Shown one piece after another: positions 38,551 through 47,476 of a stretch of 64,000 bases of DNA. The stretch covers positions 682,001 to 746,000 of the forward strand of contig CAVZYN010000001.1 in NCBI GenBank assembly GCA_963779515.1, given 5' to 3'. The notes below the pieces were generated by a model, which saw only the letters and a list, made by a program, of their open reading frames with translations, had not been told where the DNA came from and searched no databases. Both the position numbers and the translations under genes were made by a program. This DNA is from CAVZYN01 sp963779515. Lineage in GTDB: Bacteria; Pseudomonadota; Alphaproteobacteria; Rhizobiales; Hyphomicrobiaceae. Position 1 is the first letter of the stretch. Every line of letters starts with the position of its first letter.

Positions 38551-40308
38551 ATGACCTTTGGAATGTATAGCATACGGGTGTTGGTGGTGGCACTGTTGTG
38601 CCACGCCACGCTCGTCGTGCAAGCACTCGCGATGAACCCCGTGCGGCAGATGGCGCCGTTGGATGTGCCGCCTGAAGTTGCCGGCCATGCCTTGGCGCTC
38701 GTCGCCGCAGCCATTGCCGCACCGGCGCCGTCCATATCGTCAGAGGCCGTCGTCGAGGCGGCGAAACCGGTGCGTGCCGTTGCGACAACGCTCGCCGTGG
38801 CGGCTGCACCGGTGCCGGTGGTTGCGCCACAGCCACCGAAAGCCGCACCAGTCAAACCGTTGCCGCTGCCGGCACCACGAACGGCGGTTGTCGAGAAACC
38901 GGCGCAAGGCGCGCAAGTGCCGCCTCCTGCTTCTGTGAGCCCGCCATCTGCTTCTGTAAGCATGACGCAGGCGCAGTTTCTGGATCGCCTGATGATGGCA
39001 GAGTCGAGTGGTCGCGATAATCTCGCGAACCCGCGGTCGACGGCGCTTGGCGCCTATCAATTTATCGTCGCGACATGGCTCGACGTCATGAAGCGCCACT
39101 TCGCGGCAGCGACAGCGGACATGACCATCCCGCAAATCCTCGCACTGCGCACGGACCGGGCGTGGTCACGCCGGGCGGCAGAGGCCTATACCATTGACAA
39201 TGCGGCACATCTCGCGGCGCAGGCGCTGCCGGTGACTTATCCAAACTTGCGGCTCGCGTTCCTGCTCGGGCCGCAGGGCGCGACCAGGATCTTGAAATCA
39301 GTGCCCAACGCGCCGGTGATATCGGTGCTGGGCCCGGCGGTCGTGCAGGCCAATCCATTCATGACCGGAACCACTGCGGCGTCGCTGATCGCGCGTTCGG
39401 CGCGTGACGTCGGGTCCGATGGGTCCAAAGCGGCACTGTTGTCGCCGGGCGAAATTCCATACGCCGCCGGGCCCGCAGCGGCATACGATCCGCGGCCCGT
39501 GGCACGCGGCAAACCCCGGCGGCCAGTGGTGGATGTTCGCTGCAACATGGACCTACCGAGTTGTCGACGTTGGTTCGCGCTGGCGGAGCGCCGTGCGCTC
39601 AGAACGCTCGGGATTGCGGCGCAGGATGCCCGGCCTGCCAGTGGCCGACGCCAGACATTGACGCGCTGCAAGAGCTGGTGCGAGAGCAACGATCCGGATT
39701 TTGCCACCAAAGCCGCCGATGTGGTTGGGCTCTATTTGGCGCCGCCCAAGAACGCGGTCGTTCTCTGCATCGATGAAAAGCCGTCGATCCAGGCGCTGGA
39801 GCGGGAGCAGGGCTATTTAAAACTGCCCAATGGCCGTGCGTTGACGGGCCACAGCCACGACTACAAGCGGCACGGCACAACGACGTTGTTCGCGGCCTTC
39901 GAAGTGGCCACAGGCAAGGTCAAGGCCGCACACAAGAAGCGCCGCCGCCGCAAGGAATTTCTCGACTTCATGGACGAAATCGTCGCGGCCTATCCCAACC
40001 GCCGCCTTGAAGTCATCCTCGACAATTTGAACACGCACAGGAAGAATGACGATTGGCTGAAGCGCCATCCGCGTGTCACATTCCACTATACGCCGACGCG
40101 GGCCTCCTGGCTCAATCAGGTCGAAGGCTGGTTTTCGATCCTGCAGGGCCAATCGCTGACGGGCGCTTCCTTCACTTCGGTCGCGCAAGTGCAGAAGCAC
40201 ATCGATGCCTTCATCAAAGCCTACAACGAAGACGCTGAACCCTTCGTGTGGACCAAATCCAAAGTTCACCAGCGCCGCGTCAAAGGCCGACGTCTTAGGG
40301 ACTTGTGA
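38551..40308 (+). CDS. Chimera: exported lytic-transglycosylase-like protein fused to IS630 transposase C-terminus
   Basis: One open frame of 585 residues. Part 1 (to about 39665): signal peptide VLVVALLCHATLVVQALA, Ala/Pro linker, then an SLT-like domain with catalytic Glu in RLMMAESSGRDNLAN and STALGAYQFIVATWLDVM, and a closing Cys-bearing VVDVRCNMDLPSCRRW. Part 2 (from about 39669): WCESNDPDFATKAADVVGLY, CIDEKPSIQALE, SHDYKRHGTTTLFAAF, VILDNLNTHR and TRASWLNQVEGWFSI, the D-D-E catalytic core of IS630-family transposases. The N-terminal DNA-binding part of the transposase is missing. The transposase stop is at 40308. Start is the ATG with a clean signal peptide; a longer frame to 38413 is less likely. 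Confidence 0.83.
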   Translation: MTFGMYSIRVLVVALLCHATLVVQALAMNPVRQMAPLDVPPEVAGHALALVAAAIAAPAPSISSEAVVEAAKPVRAVATTLAVAAAPVPVVAPQPPKAAPVKPLPLPAPRTAVVEKPAQGAQVPPPASVSPPSASVSMTQAQFLDRLMMAESSGRDNLANPRSTALGAYQFIVATWLDVMKRHFAAATADMTIPQILALRTDRAWSRRAAEAYTIDNAAHLAAQALPVTYPNLRLAFLLGPQGATRILKSVPNAPVISVLGPAVVQANPFMTGTTAASLIARSARDVGSDGSKAALLSPGEIPYAAGPAAAYDPRPVARGKPRRPVVDVRCNMDLPSCRRWFALAERRALRTLGIAAQDARPASGRRQTLTRCKSWCESNDPDFATKAADVVGLYLAPPKNAVVLCIDEKPSIQALEREQGYLKLPNGRALTGHSHDYKRHGTTTLFAAFEVATGKVKAAHKKRRRRKEFLDFMDEIVAAYPNRRLEVILDNLNTHRKNDDWLKRHPRVTFHYTPTRASWLNQVEGWFSILQGQSLTGASFTSVAQVQKHIDAFIKAYNEDAEPFVWTKSKVHQRRVKGRRLRDL

Positions 40309-40320
40309 TTCCGGGTACTA
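39669..40320 (+). mobile_element. Truncated IS630-family element (3' part of transposase)
   Basis: Only about the last 215 codons of the transposase and a short 3' flank remain; the helix-turn-helix half and left end are absent. The acidic residues are intact, with the second Asp and the Glu 34 positions apart. The right boundary is put near the TA of GGGTACTAG by analogy with TA-targeting IS630 elements, but terminal repeats cannot be paired because the left end is lost. Confidence 0.72.
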
Positions 40321-40327
40321 GAATGCA

Positions 40328-40356
40328 AAACGGGCCGGAACTCGTCCGACCCGTTT
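40328..40356 (-). terminator. Terminator of the micro-protein gene
   Basis: On the minus strand AAACGGGTCGGA pairs with TCCGGCCCGTTT (12 bp with one G-U) around a 5-base loop, then a short T run. It lies 22 bases after the stop of the 55-residue protein. Confidence 0.75.
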
Positions 40357-40378
40357 CGAAAATGCGGTTGATCGCCAC

Positions 40379-40546
40379 TTACTTCGCGATGCAGCCCTTG
40401 TCTTTCTTGCTGAAGAACTTGCCTGTGCCGCACTGGCCCGGCTTGCCCTTGGTCACGTGAGCAGCGGCTTCTGCCGAGCTGATCTCGCCAACCGATGTGA
40501 CTGCCATTGCGAAAGCTGCTGCGCAAACGATCGTGAAAATCCGCAT
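40379..40546 (-). CDS. Small exported protein of unknown function
   Basis: 55 residues. The start codon follows CAGGGAGAAACGTA, a good ribosome site. A signal peptide (RIFTIVCAAAFAMAVTSV, cut near SSAEAAA) leaves a mature peptide of about 27 residues, HVTKGKPGQCGTGKFFSKK followed by DKGCIAK, with two cysteines that could form one disulfide and many lysines. Its own terminator follows, so it is a free-standing gene. Family not recognised. Confidence 0.72.
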   Translation of the reverse strand: MRIFTIVCAAAFAMAVTSVGEISSAEAAAHVTKGKPGQCGTGKFFSKKDKGCIAK

Positions 40547-40754
40547 TACGTTTCTCCCTGCATGTTCCACGGGTCTAGAGTGGATGGGTGACCCCAAGTC
40601 CCTCGTCCCAAACACAGTTAATCGATCTCACGGCTGCTATGCAACAGGATCTGGGTTCGAATGTCGCAGCATCGGCCTGCGTCCGCCCCCTGAAATCGGG
40701 GACGATTGGCGTTCTCGAAGCGGTTGTGATCGGCCGGCAACAGTCGGTGTCAGG

Positions 40755-41912
40755 TCAGGCACCGCCGCCGAAGACGCGTTCAATGGTCCAGTAGAGCCCA
40801 GCACACGCGATCATTGCGGAGGCGGGCCAGACGATCCGGGACCGGTACCAGGGCTTGTGGCGGAACCACAGGCCAGTGGCGAGCCAAGCGAGGCCGATGA
40901 CCGCGAGCTGGCCGAATTCGACACCGGCGTTGAACGAAATGAGACCCAGGATGTAGTCGGCTGGCGGCAATCCGATCTCTTGCAGGACGCCCGCAAAGCC
41001 CAAGCCATGCAGGAGGCCAAATGCGAACACGATGAAGGGTCGCCAAGGTGTGAGGTTCGGCGTCAGGATGTTCTCAACCGCGACATAGACAATGGAGAGC
41101 GCGATCAGCGGTTCGACGACCGAGGAGGGGACGTCGACAATGCCGTACAGGCCGAGTGCCAATGTAATCGAATGCGCGACGGTGAAGGCTGTCACCTGCA
41201 CGAGCAGTGGCCGCCACTCGGTGCTCAGCAGGTAGAGGCCGAGCACGAACAGGATGTGATCGAGGCCTTTCGGCAGGATGTGGGTGAATCCGAGTACCAC
41301 GTAGTCGAGTGCGGTCGCCCATTGGCTTTTGCGCGCGCCAGCAGTAAGCGAAATCGGATCGCTGGTAACGCCATCCTTCAGCCAGGCGGTAACGGGATCC
41401 TTTTCGGGGCCGCCGATTTGGTTGACACGGAGAACGCTGGTGCCGAAGGCGGCGGGGTAGGTCCACGTGAGGGACTTGGCGGTGCTTGGAACGGCTGCGG
41501 TCAAGCGCGCGGTCGAAATGCGGGCCTGTTTGATGTCGCCGCTCGTGGGAATGTCGATGTTGGCGAGTGTTGGCGTGACGCGTGCGCCGTCAACCTCGAT
41601 GCGCAGGCCATCGAGCCATTTTGGGGCGAAGGCCAGAAAGCGTACTTTGAGCGCCTCCGGGTCGAGCGCGCGAAGGCTGTTGTACTGCGTAGCGCCAGGG
41701 GCGTCGTCGGTGTCCTTGTGTTCGGGCCCGATGCCGGCAAGCAGAGCTTCGAGGTTCGCCGAGATCGCGATATCCATGCGTTCCGGCGCAGATAATGAAA
41801 CTGTTGCGATCGCTGGCCGTATCTCATGAGCAATGGCGGGTGCCATGGTGCACGCTATCAAGGCGAGAAGCACCGCAAGCGCGTGCCTCAAAGTGACCAT
41901 TGGAATGACCAT
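40755..41912 (-). CDS. HupE/UreJ-like membrane protein
   Basis: 385 residues. A signal peptide (LAVLLALIACTMAPAIAHE) and a periplasmic strand-rich domain (residues 28-190) precede six or seven helices with the HupE hallmarks LGFTHILPKGLDHILFVLGL, TAFTVAHSITLALGL and GLLHGLGFAGVL. Related HupE/UreJ proteins import nickel or cobalt. This longer two-domain type is common away from hydrogenase and urease genes. It is divergent from a DUF4198 gene, another metal-uptake-associated family, 65 bp away. M5 (MVTLRHALAV) is an alternative start. Confidence 0.83.
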   Translation of the reverse strand: MVIPMVTLRHALAVLLALIACTMAPAIAHEIRPAIATVSLSAPERMDIAISANLEALLAGIGPEHKDTDDAPGATQYNSLRALDPEALKVRFLAFAPKWLDGLRIEVDGARVTPTLANIDIPTSGDIKQARISTARLTAAVPSTAKSLTWTYPAAFGTSVLRVNQIGGPEKDPVTAWLKDGVTSDPISLTAGARKSQWATALDYVVLGFTHILPKGLDHILFVLGLYLLSTEWRPLLVQVTAFTVAHSITLALGLYGIVDVPSSVVEPLIALSIVYVAVENILTPNLTPWRPFIVFAFGLLHGLGFAGVLQEIGLPPADYILGLISFNAGVEFGQLAVIGLAWLATGLWFRHKPWYRSRIVWPASAMIACAGLYWTIERVFGGGA

Positions 41913-41977
41913 CGCTTGTTCCCAGTTCCTGCACCGGCATTGAACATGCCGGATCCATAGTGCAAAGATGAGAGCCT

Positions 41978-42820
41978 ATGATAGACCGAATGCGAGCAAG
42001 GGATACGACGACGTCAGCGATCCGCAGGGTTGGCATCCGGATAGCGATCCTTTTGGTTGCTGTTGTTGCAGCAGGATCACCGTCGGCTGCGCATGAGTTC
42101 TGGCTCGATGCCGTGAAGTATACGCCGAAGGCCGGGGATGCGGTGCCGATCGTGCACCGCACCGGACAAAACTTTTCGGGCGACAGTTATCCTTTTATCA
42201 GGGCGCTGGCGAAGCGATATTCCGTCATCAACTCGCGCGGCGAGCGGGCGGTCAAGGCGGTCGAAGGCGATGATCCCGCCAGCGAGATTACGTTTCGCAA
42301 TGCCGGGCTCGCGATCGTCGTCTATCAGGGCGCACCTGATCCGCTGTCCTTCGAGAGCATAGAGAAGTTTAATTCATATCTCGATGACGAAGGTCTCGAG
42401 TGGGTCAAGGAACGGCATCGTGCGCAGAAGAAGCCCGAGGCGCCGATCAAGGAGTTGTTCGCGCGCTGTGCCAAGGCGCTGATCCAAGTTGGCGGAGGGG
42501 GCGGAAATGATCGTGCGGTCGGCCTGCCGCTGGAGCTGGTGGCGGAACGCAATCCCTACCAGATGGCACCGGGCGAGCTGTTGCCCATACGCGTGCTGCA
42601 TGATGGGAAGCCTTTGGCGGGTGCACTGATCAAGGTTTTTCACTTGAAGGACCCCGAACAGCCGCGACGCTATCGGACCGATGTGGAGGGCCGTGCCATG
42701 CTGCCGCTGCCGCTGCCGGGCGAATATCTGCTGAATGCGGTGCATATGCTGCAAGCGTCACCGAAGGACCAGGCAGATTGGTTGAGTTTGTGGGCGTCCA
42801 TGACGTTCGCGCGGCCATAA
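41978..42820 (+). CDS. DUF4198 periplasmic protein (metal-uptake associated)
   Basis: 280 residues. The signal peptide ends SPSAAHEFWLDAVKY, with the AHEFWL start typical of DUF4198 proteins; the histidine at the new N-terminus may bind metal. The C-terminal half is a carboxypeptidase-regulatory-like strand domain (GKPLAGALIKVFHLKDPEQP, YRTDVEGRAMLPLPLPGEYL). DUF4198 proteins accompany nickel/cobalt transporters, which fits its HupE-like neighbour. The first ATG of the frame is used; a start a few codons later is possible. Confidence 0.83.
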   Translation: MIDRMRARDTTTSAIRRVGIRIAILLVAVVAAGSPSAAHEFWLDAVKYTPKAGDAVPIVHRTGQNFSGDSYPFIRALAKRYSVINSRGERAVKAVEGDDPASEITFRNAGLAIVVYQGAPDPLSFESIEKFNSYLDDEGLEWVKERHRAQKKPEAPIKELFARCAKALIQVGGGGGNDRAVGLPLELVAERNPYQMAPGELLPIRVLHDGKPLAGALIKVFHLKDPEQPRRYRTDVEGRAMLPLPLPGEYLLNAVHMLQASPKDQADWLSLWASMTFARP

Positions 42821-42950
42821 TGGCCCTGCGCATTGCCGACGGGTGGTCCTACATCTAACGCGCCGGAAACCAGCGGCGTAACGCGCCGTTTCTTTCCCCC
42901 ACGAATACGGCCATAACGGCTCTCGTCCGCCGACCATCCATTTGGGGCCT

Positions 42951-44552
42951 ATGGCCACTGCCATCGGAAATTTATTGCGACTAGCCCGCGCTGGCATCGT
43001 GCTCGCGCAGCATGGCGTTGCGCTCGTGCCGAAAGGCATGACCGCGCCGTGGCCGCTGCGGCTGGCGCATGCCGCGACGTGGCCGATCCGCGTGGCGATG
43101 TGGCCATTCCGGTTGGGGCGGAAGTCCAATGCGCGCATGGCCAACGCGCTGACGTCGCTCGGGCCGTCCTACATCAAACTCGGGCAGTTCCTGGCGACAC
43201 GCGGAGATTTGTTGCCGCCGGCCGTGACGCGGGATTTGAGCCATCTGCAAGACCGGCTGCCACCGTTCTCGATGACGGAAGCGCGGCGGGCGGTGGTCGA
43301 TGCGCTCGGCGGCAAAATCGAGGATCACTTCGTGAGTTTTGGGCCACCGGTAGCCGCGGCATCGATCGCGCAGGTGCACAAGGCCGAGGTCGTCGAGCAG
43401 GACGGCGGGCGGCGCACAGTCGCAGTGAAAATTCTGCGGCCAGGCGTCGAGAAGCGGTTTCAGCGCGATCTCGACAGCTACCGGTTCGCGGCGGGGCTGG
43501 TGGAGCGCTTTCATGCGCCGTCACGCCGGCTGAAGCCGCTGGCCGTGGTCGAGAACCTCGAGCGCACGACAGAACTCGAAATGGATTTGCGGCTTGAGGC
43601 GGCTGCCATTTCGGAGATGGCGGACAACACCAAGGGCGAACTCGACTTCCGTGTGCCCAGCATCGATTGGCGGCGAACCAACCGGCGCGTGCTTACGGTT
43701 GAATGGATCGACGGCATCCCGATCGGTGATCATGCGGAGCTCAAAGCAGCAGGTCATGATCTGAATGCGCTGGGTCTGTGTGTCTTGCGATCATTCCTGC
43801 GCCACGCCATGCGTGACGGCTTTTTTCATGCCGATATGCATCAAGGTAATCTGTTCGTCGATCCGCAGGGGCGTATCGCCGCCGTCGATTTCGGCATTGT
43901 CGGCCGCCTCGGGCTCAAGGAGCGCCGGTTTCTCGCCGAGATCTTGCATGGGTTGATCACACGGGACTACCGGCGCGCGGCGGAGGTGCATTTCGAGGCG
44001 GGTTATGTGCCGCCGACACAATCGGTCGAGGTCTTCGCGCAGGCGATGCGTGCGATTGGTGAGCCTATTCATGGCCGCACCGCCGACGAAATTTCGATGG
44101 CGGATCTGCTGGGACAGCTCTTCGCCTACACGGATGTGTTCGACATGGAAACGCGCCCCGAGCTGATCCTGCTGCAGAAGAGCATGGTGATCGTCGAGGG
44201 TGTCGCGCGGGGATTGGATCCTTCGCTGAACATGTGGACGGCAGCCGAGCCGATCGCAAAGGAATGGCTCGAGTCCAATCTCGGGCTTGGCGGCCGTATC
44301 CGGGAGGCAGGCCAGGGCGCCGAAGTCCTCGGCCGCGTCATGGCGGATGCCCCGCGCGTGCTGGCCCAAGCGGAACGCACCGCGCTGGCGCTCGCCGATA
44401 TGGCGCGGGATGGCTGGCGGCTCGATCAAGACACCGTCGAGCGGATGGCGGCGGCGGAGGCGCGGCAGTCGCGCTGGGTGGGCGCGGCCGTTTGGATCGG
44501 CGCGCTCTCGCTTGCGGCAATCGCGTGGTCGATGGTGTCGGGGTCGTACTGA
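42951..44552 (+). CDS. ubiB: UbiB-family ATPase/kinase-like protein for ubiquinone synthesis
   Basis: 533 residues of the ABC1/ADCK atypical kinase family that supports coenzyme Q synthesis at the membrane. Signature KxGQ in PSYIKLGQFLATRGDLLP, ExD-type ELEMDLRLEAAAISEM, then FFHADMHQGNLFVDPQGR and AAVDFGIVGRLG. Two hydrophobic helices close the protein (VGAAVWIGALSLAAIAWSMV). Usual neighbours ubiE, mutM and coaBC are absent. The ATG at the start of MATAIGNLLRL is preferred over a TTG nine bases earlier. Confidence 0.9.
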   Translation: MATAIGNLLRLARAGIVLAQHGVALVPKGMTAPWPLRLAHAATWPIRVAMWPFRLGRKSNARMANALTSLGPSYIKLGQFLATRGDLLPPAVTRDLSHLQDRLPPFSMTEARRAVVDALGGKIEDHFVSFGPPVAAASIAQVHKAEVVEQDGGRRTVAVKILRPGVEKRFQRDLDSYRFAAGLVERFHAPSRRLKPLAVVENLERTTELEMDLRLEAAAISEMADNTKGELDFRVPSIDWRRTNRRVLTVEWIDGIPIGDHAELKAAGHDLNALGLCVLRSFLRHAMRDGFFHADMHQGNLFVDPQGRIAAVDFGIVGRLGLKERRFLAEILHGLITRDYRRAAEVHFEAGYVPPTQSVEVFAQAMRAIGEPIHGRTADEISMADLLGQLFAYTDVFDMETRPELILLQKSMVIVEGVARGLDPSLNMWTAAEPIAKEWLESNLGLGGRIREAGQGAEVLGRVMADAPRVLAQAERTALALADMARDGWRLDQDTVERMAAAEARQSRWVGAAVWIGALSLAAIAWSMVSGSY

Positions 44553-44594
44553 CAAAAGTGTTGGGTGCTTGCTTCCGCGACTGAAGCTACTCCG

Positions 44595-45476
44595 TCACGA
44601 GCTTTGATACTTGCGCTCGAGATGCTGCGTCCATTTGCCGATCGGATAGCAGTATAGGAAGAAGCAAACGAGGGCGAAGGCGTAGAGCGGCGCCAAGAGC
44701 TCGGGCCGCGAGCCCTCGGCCGCATGCACCTGTCCAGTCAGGGTGATCATCTCGGAGACGCCGACGATGGAGGCGTTCACCGTCGACATGGTGATCAACG
44801 AATAGAGGTTCATCCACGGCGGCAGCATGCGCTTTACGCACTGTGGCAGGATGATGAGGAACAGCGACTTCCTTCGATCGAGGCCGAGCGCCTTGGCGCT
44901 TTCCCATTGCCCGGTCGGCACCGACTGTATGGCCCCACGCACGATCTCCGATGTGTTGGCCATGACCGGCAGCGCGAAGCCGAAGATCGCCTTCGCCCAA
45001 TCGGGGAAAGGGATGCGCCAGCCGAACACGCGGATCTCGAACGGGATCATGAACATGCAGAAGAACAAGAGCACGAGCCACGGTGAGTTGCGGAAGATTT
45101 GCGTCACACAGCGGGCCAGAAATCGCAACGGTGTCCACTGCGAAATTTGCGCGATACCGACGGGCAGGCCGGCGATCGTGCCGACGGCCATGGCGGCGAG
45201 CGAAATCAGGATGTTGAAGAAGAACCCCCAAAGCAGCAGGGGCGCCCAACGGATCAGGACGTCAATTGGCGTCGATTTGGCGGCTGGCGCTTGCTGTGCG
45301 AGCGCCATCGTGGCGGTTGCGCCGATGACGAGAGCAAAGAGGAGGATCGGCCTGAGTCGGCTGTTCGGTTCAGCCGACGATTGGGGCCGTCCCTCAGCCC
45401 GAGCATCTGTCCGTGAAGGACGCGGAACGGGGGAGGGCAGTAGGCTAGTTGTGAACGCATCGCGATAGCGCAACAT
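44595..45476 (-). CDS. Polar amino-acid ABC transporter permease
   Basis: About 293 residues of the His/Glu/Gln/Arg/opine permease family. Transmembrane core from PLLLWGFFFNILISLAAMAV onward, with FRNSPWLVLLFFCMFMIPFE and the EAA loop SAKALGLDRRKSLFLIILPQ that contacts the ATPase. The N-terminus includes an unusual 70-residue Arg/Pro-rich stretch and a signal-like segment. Its ATG lies two bases from the stop of the other permease. No ATP-binding gene is adjacent. Confidence 0.88.
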   Translation of the reverse strand: MLRYRDAFTTSLLPSPVPRPSRTDARAEGRPQSSAEPNSRLRPILLFALVIGATATMALAQQAPAAKSTPIDVLIRWAPLLLWGFFFNILISLAAMAVGTIAGLPVGIAQISQWTPLRFLARCVTQIFRNSPWLVLLFFCMFMIPFEIRVFGWRIPFPDWAKAIFGFALPVMANTSEIVRGAIQSVPTGQWESAKALGLDRRKSLFLIILPQCVKRMLPPWMNLYSLITMSTVNASIVGVSEMITLTGQVHAAEGSRPELLAPLYAFALVCFFLYCYPIGKWTQHLERKYQSS

Positions 45477-45477
45477 G

Positions 45478-46236
45478 TCAGTGCCCTCCCTTCTGGCCGA
45501 AACCGGGGACGGCAAGGCGCGCCTCGATCCGATTCAACACCCATACCAGCGCGAAGACGAGCACGAGATAAGCGACGAGCACGAAGACCATCATCTCGCG
45601 CACGTTGGTCGCATCCGACCAGATCTGCTTTGAAACATAGAGCAGCTCCGGCACCGCGATTGCGTAGGCGAGATTAGTGGTCTTGACCAAATTGACCAGA
45701 TTGTTGCCAAGAGCCGGCAGGCAAACGCGGATCGCCATCGGCAATACAACCAGCCGGTAGATCTGCCAGCGCGAGAACCCGAAGCTCTTGGCGCCCTCAA
45801 CGATCGCCTTGGGCACGGCTTCGATGCCGGATCGGAAGATCTCAATATTAAAGGCTCCAGCGAACAAGGAGAGGGAGATGATGGCCCACTGCACATTGGA
45901 GATCATCGGGATCATGGCACCGGAGCCATCGGGCACCCGCGGCAGCAGATAGCCGAGACCGAAGTAGAAAAAATAGATCTGCACCAGCGGCGGCGTGTTG
46001 CGGAAGATCGAGATGAAGGCCGAAACAATGCGCCGGATCCACACGAGCTTGGATCCTTGAAGCCAGGCGCCCGCGATGCCGACGAGAACCGAGAGAACAA
46101 CAGTGATGAGCGCGAGTTCAACCGTCAGGAAGAAGCCCTTGATCATGCGGGCGCGGTCGAAGTCGTCATAGATGAAGGTGAGATTGATGCCGGTTCGGTC
46201 GTAGAAATCACGGAACCAGTCGTAGATCGGCTGCAT
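45478..46236 (-). CDS. Polar amino-acid ABC transporter permease
   Basis: 252 residues. Five helices; FFLTVELALITVVLSVLVGI, IFRNTPPLVQIYFFYFGLGY and the EAA loop EGAKSFGFSRWQIYRLVVLP are typical of amino-acid uptake permeases. Pairs with the next permease to form the membrane pore. It is 27 bp after the enolase-superfamily gene in the same direction. Confidence 0.9.
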   Translation of the reverse strand: MQPIYDWFRDFYDRTGINLTFIYDDFDRARMIKGFFLTVELALITVVLSVLVGIAGAWLQGSKLVWIRRIVSAFISIFRNTPPLVQIYFFYFGLGYLLPRVPDGSGAMIPMISNVQWAIISLSLFAGAFNIEIFRSGIEAVPKAIVEGAKSFGFSRWQIYRLVVLPMAIRVCLPALGNNLVNLVKTTNLAYAIAVPELLYVSKQIWSDATNVREMMVFVLVAYLVLVFALVWVLNRIEARLAVPGFGQKGGH

Positions 46237-46263
46237 GCGTGTCCTGCGACTTTCGATTGCGAC

Positions 46264-47394
46264 CTAGGCAACACGCCACTTGGCGATGGTCTCGCGGTCG
46301 ATCTCGATGCCGAGGCCGGGGCCGGTCGGAATTTTTACGGTTCCTCGCACATGCTCGATCGGCGTGGTGAGAATGGTTTGGCGAAAGGGATGCTCGGAGC
46401 GGTCGAATTCGAGCATCGGTTCGAGTGGCGTATGTCGCGGCGGCGTATGCGGGAGGACGGCAAGGAGCTGAAGCGCGGCCGCAAGTCCAACTCCGCACCC
46501 CCAGACATGCGGCACATAGCGGACGCCGAAGGCTGCCGCCATGTCGGCGATCTTCTTGCATTCCGACAGGCCGCCCGCCGCGCATGTATCGGGCTGGATG
46601 ATGTCGATGGCGCGCCGGGTCAAGATCTCGCGGAAGCCCCAGCGGGTGAAGTCGCATTCTCCCCCGGCAACGGGGATCGGCTGGCCGCGCCGGACTTCGA
46701 TATAAGATTCAAGATCGTCGGGGACGACCGGCTCCTCGAACCACCCGATGTCACAATCGGCGACGGCGCGCCCAAGCTTGATGGCCTCGATGGCGTCGAA
46801 GCCGTGGTTGGCGTCGAGCATCAAGCCGATGTTTGATCCAAGTGCCGCCCGCGCATTGCGGATGAGTTTGATGTCGTCCTCGACGTCGAAGCCGATTTTG
46901 AGCTTCACGGCGGGAAAGCCTTGCGCCGCGTACGCCTTCACTTCGTCGATCAGATAGGCGTGATGATCGCCGGATCTGAGCCGATAGGTGCCTGTGGCGT
47001 AGGCCTTGACCTCGGTGCGGAGCGGCCCGCCCATGAGGGTCGAGATCGGCGCATCGAAATGTCTGCCCTTGAGGTCCCATAAGGCGATGTCGACACCCGA
47101 GAGAGCGGTAACGACGAGTCCCTTCTGCCCCTGATCGCGGAAGCTATTGTAGAGCTTTTGCCAGATGGCCTCAGTCGCAAGTGCGTCGGCGCCAACGAGC
47201 AGCGGCCGGAATGCCGTCACCACCGCAGCATTCAGGCGTGCAGGCCCAAAGCACTCCCCCCAGCCACTGACACCATCTTCGGTGATGATCTCGACGAGGC
47301 AAGACTGCCGCGTCGTGGCCTCGTTGAACGACCAGCGGAACGGCTGGCTCAGCGGGGCTTCGAGTACATACGGGATGACGTCGCGGATTTTCAT
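46264..47394 (-). CDS. Enolase-superfamily enzyme, galactarolactone-cycloisomerase-like
   Basis: 376 residues of the mandelate racemase/muconate lactonising group. Catalytic parts: KLKIGFDVEDD (Lys), LMLDANHGFDAIEA (Asp), WFEEPVVPDDLE (Glu), VAGGECDFTRWG (Glu) and YVPHVWGCGVG (His). WGECFGPARLNAAVV, RDQGQKGLVVTALSGVDIAL and PMLEFDRSEHPFRQTIL are close to what I recall of Agrobacterium galactarolactone cycloisomerase, so a sugar-acid lactone or a hydroxy-acid is the likely substrate. It sits among amino-acid-type ABC genes, which argues for a charged small-molecule substrate taken up by them. A 57-codon longer frame is ignored. Confidence 0.85.
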   Translation of the reverse strand: MKIRDVIPYVLEAPLSQPFRWSFNEATTRQSCLVEIITEDGVSGWGECFGPARLNAAVVTAFRPLLVGADALATEAIWQKLYNSFRDQGQKGLVVTALSGVDIALWDLKGRHFDAPISTLMGGPLRTEVKAYATGTYRLRSGDHHAYLIDEVKAYAAQGFPAVKLKIGFDVEDDIKLIRNARAALGSNIGLMLDANHGFDAIEAIKLGRAVADCDIGWFEEPVVPDDLESYIEVRRGQPIPVAGGECDFTRWGFREILTRRAIDIIQPDTCAAGGLSECKKIADMAAAFGVRYVPHVWGCGVGLAAALQLLAVLPHTPPRHTPLEPMLEFDRSEHPFRQTILTTPIEHVRGTVKIPTGPGLGIEIDRETIAKWRVA

Positions 47395-47476
47395 TTTTGC
47401 AGTTTTGGCTAGCGCCGCCCCGATGGTCGAGAGTTTGCTCGAATACTGGGCGGCGCGTAACCCAACCAACGCCTCA

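Noticed and set aside
40640..40700. GGTTCGAAT-like sequence suggesting a tRNA T-arm
   Set aside because: No cloverleaf could be folded around it; acceptor and anticodon arms are missing.
40588..40794. Short plus-strand frame between the micro-protein and HupE genes
   Set aside because: No ribosome site and no recognisable family; partly overlaps the HupE-like gene.
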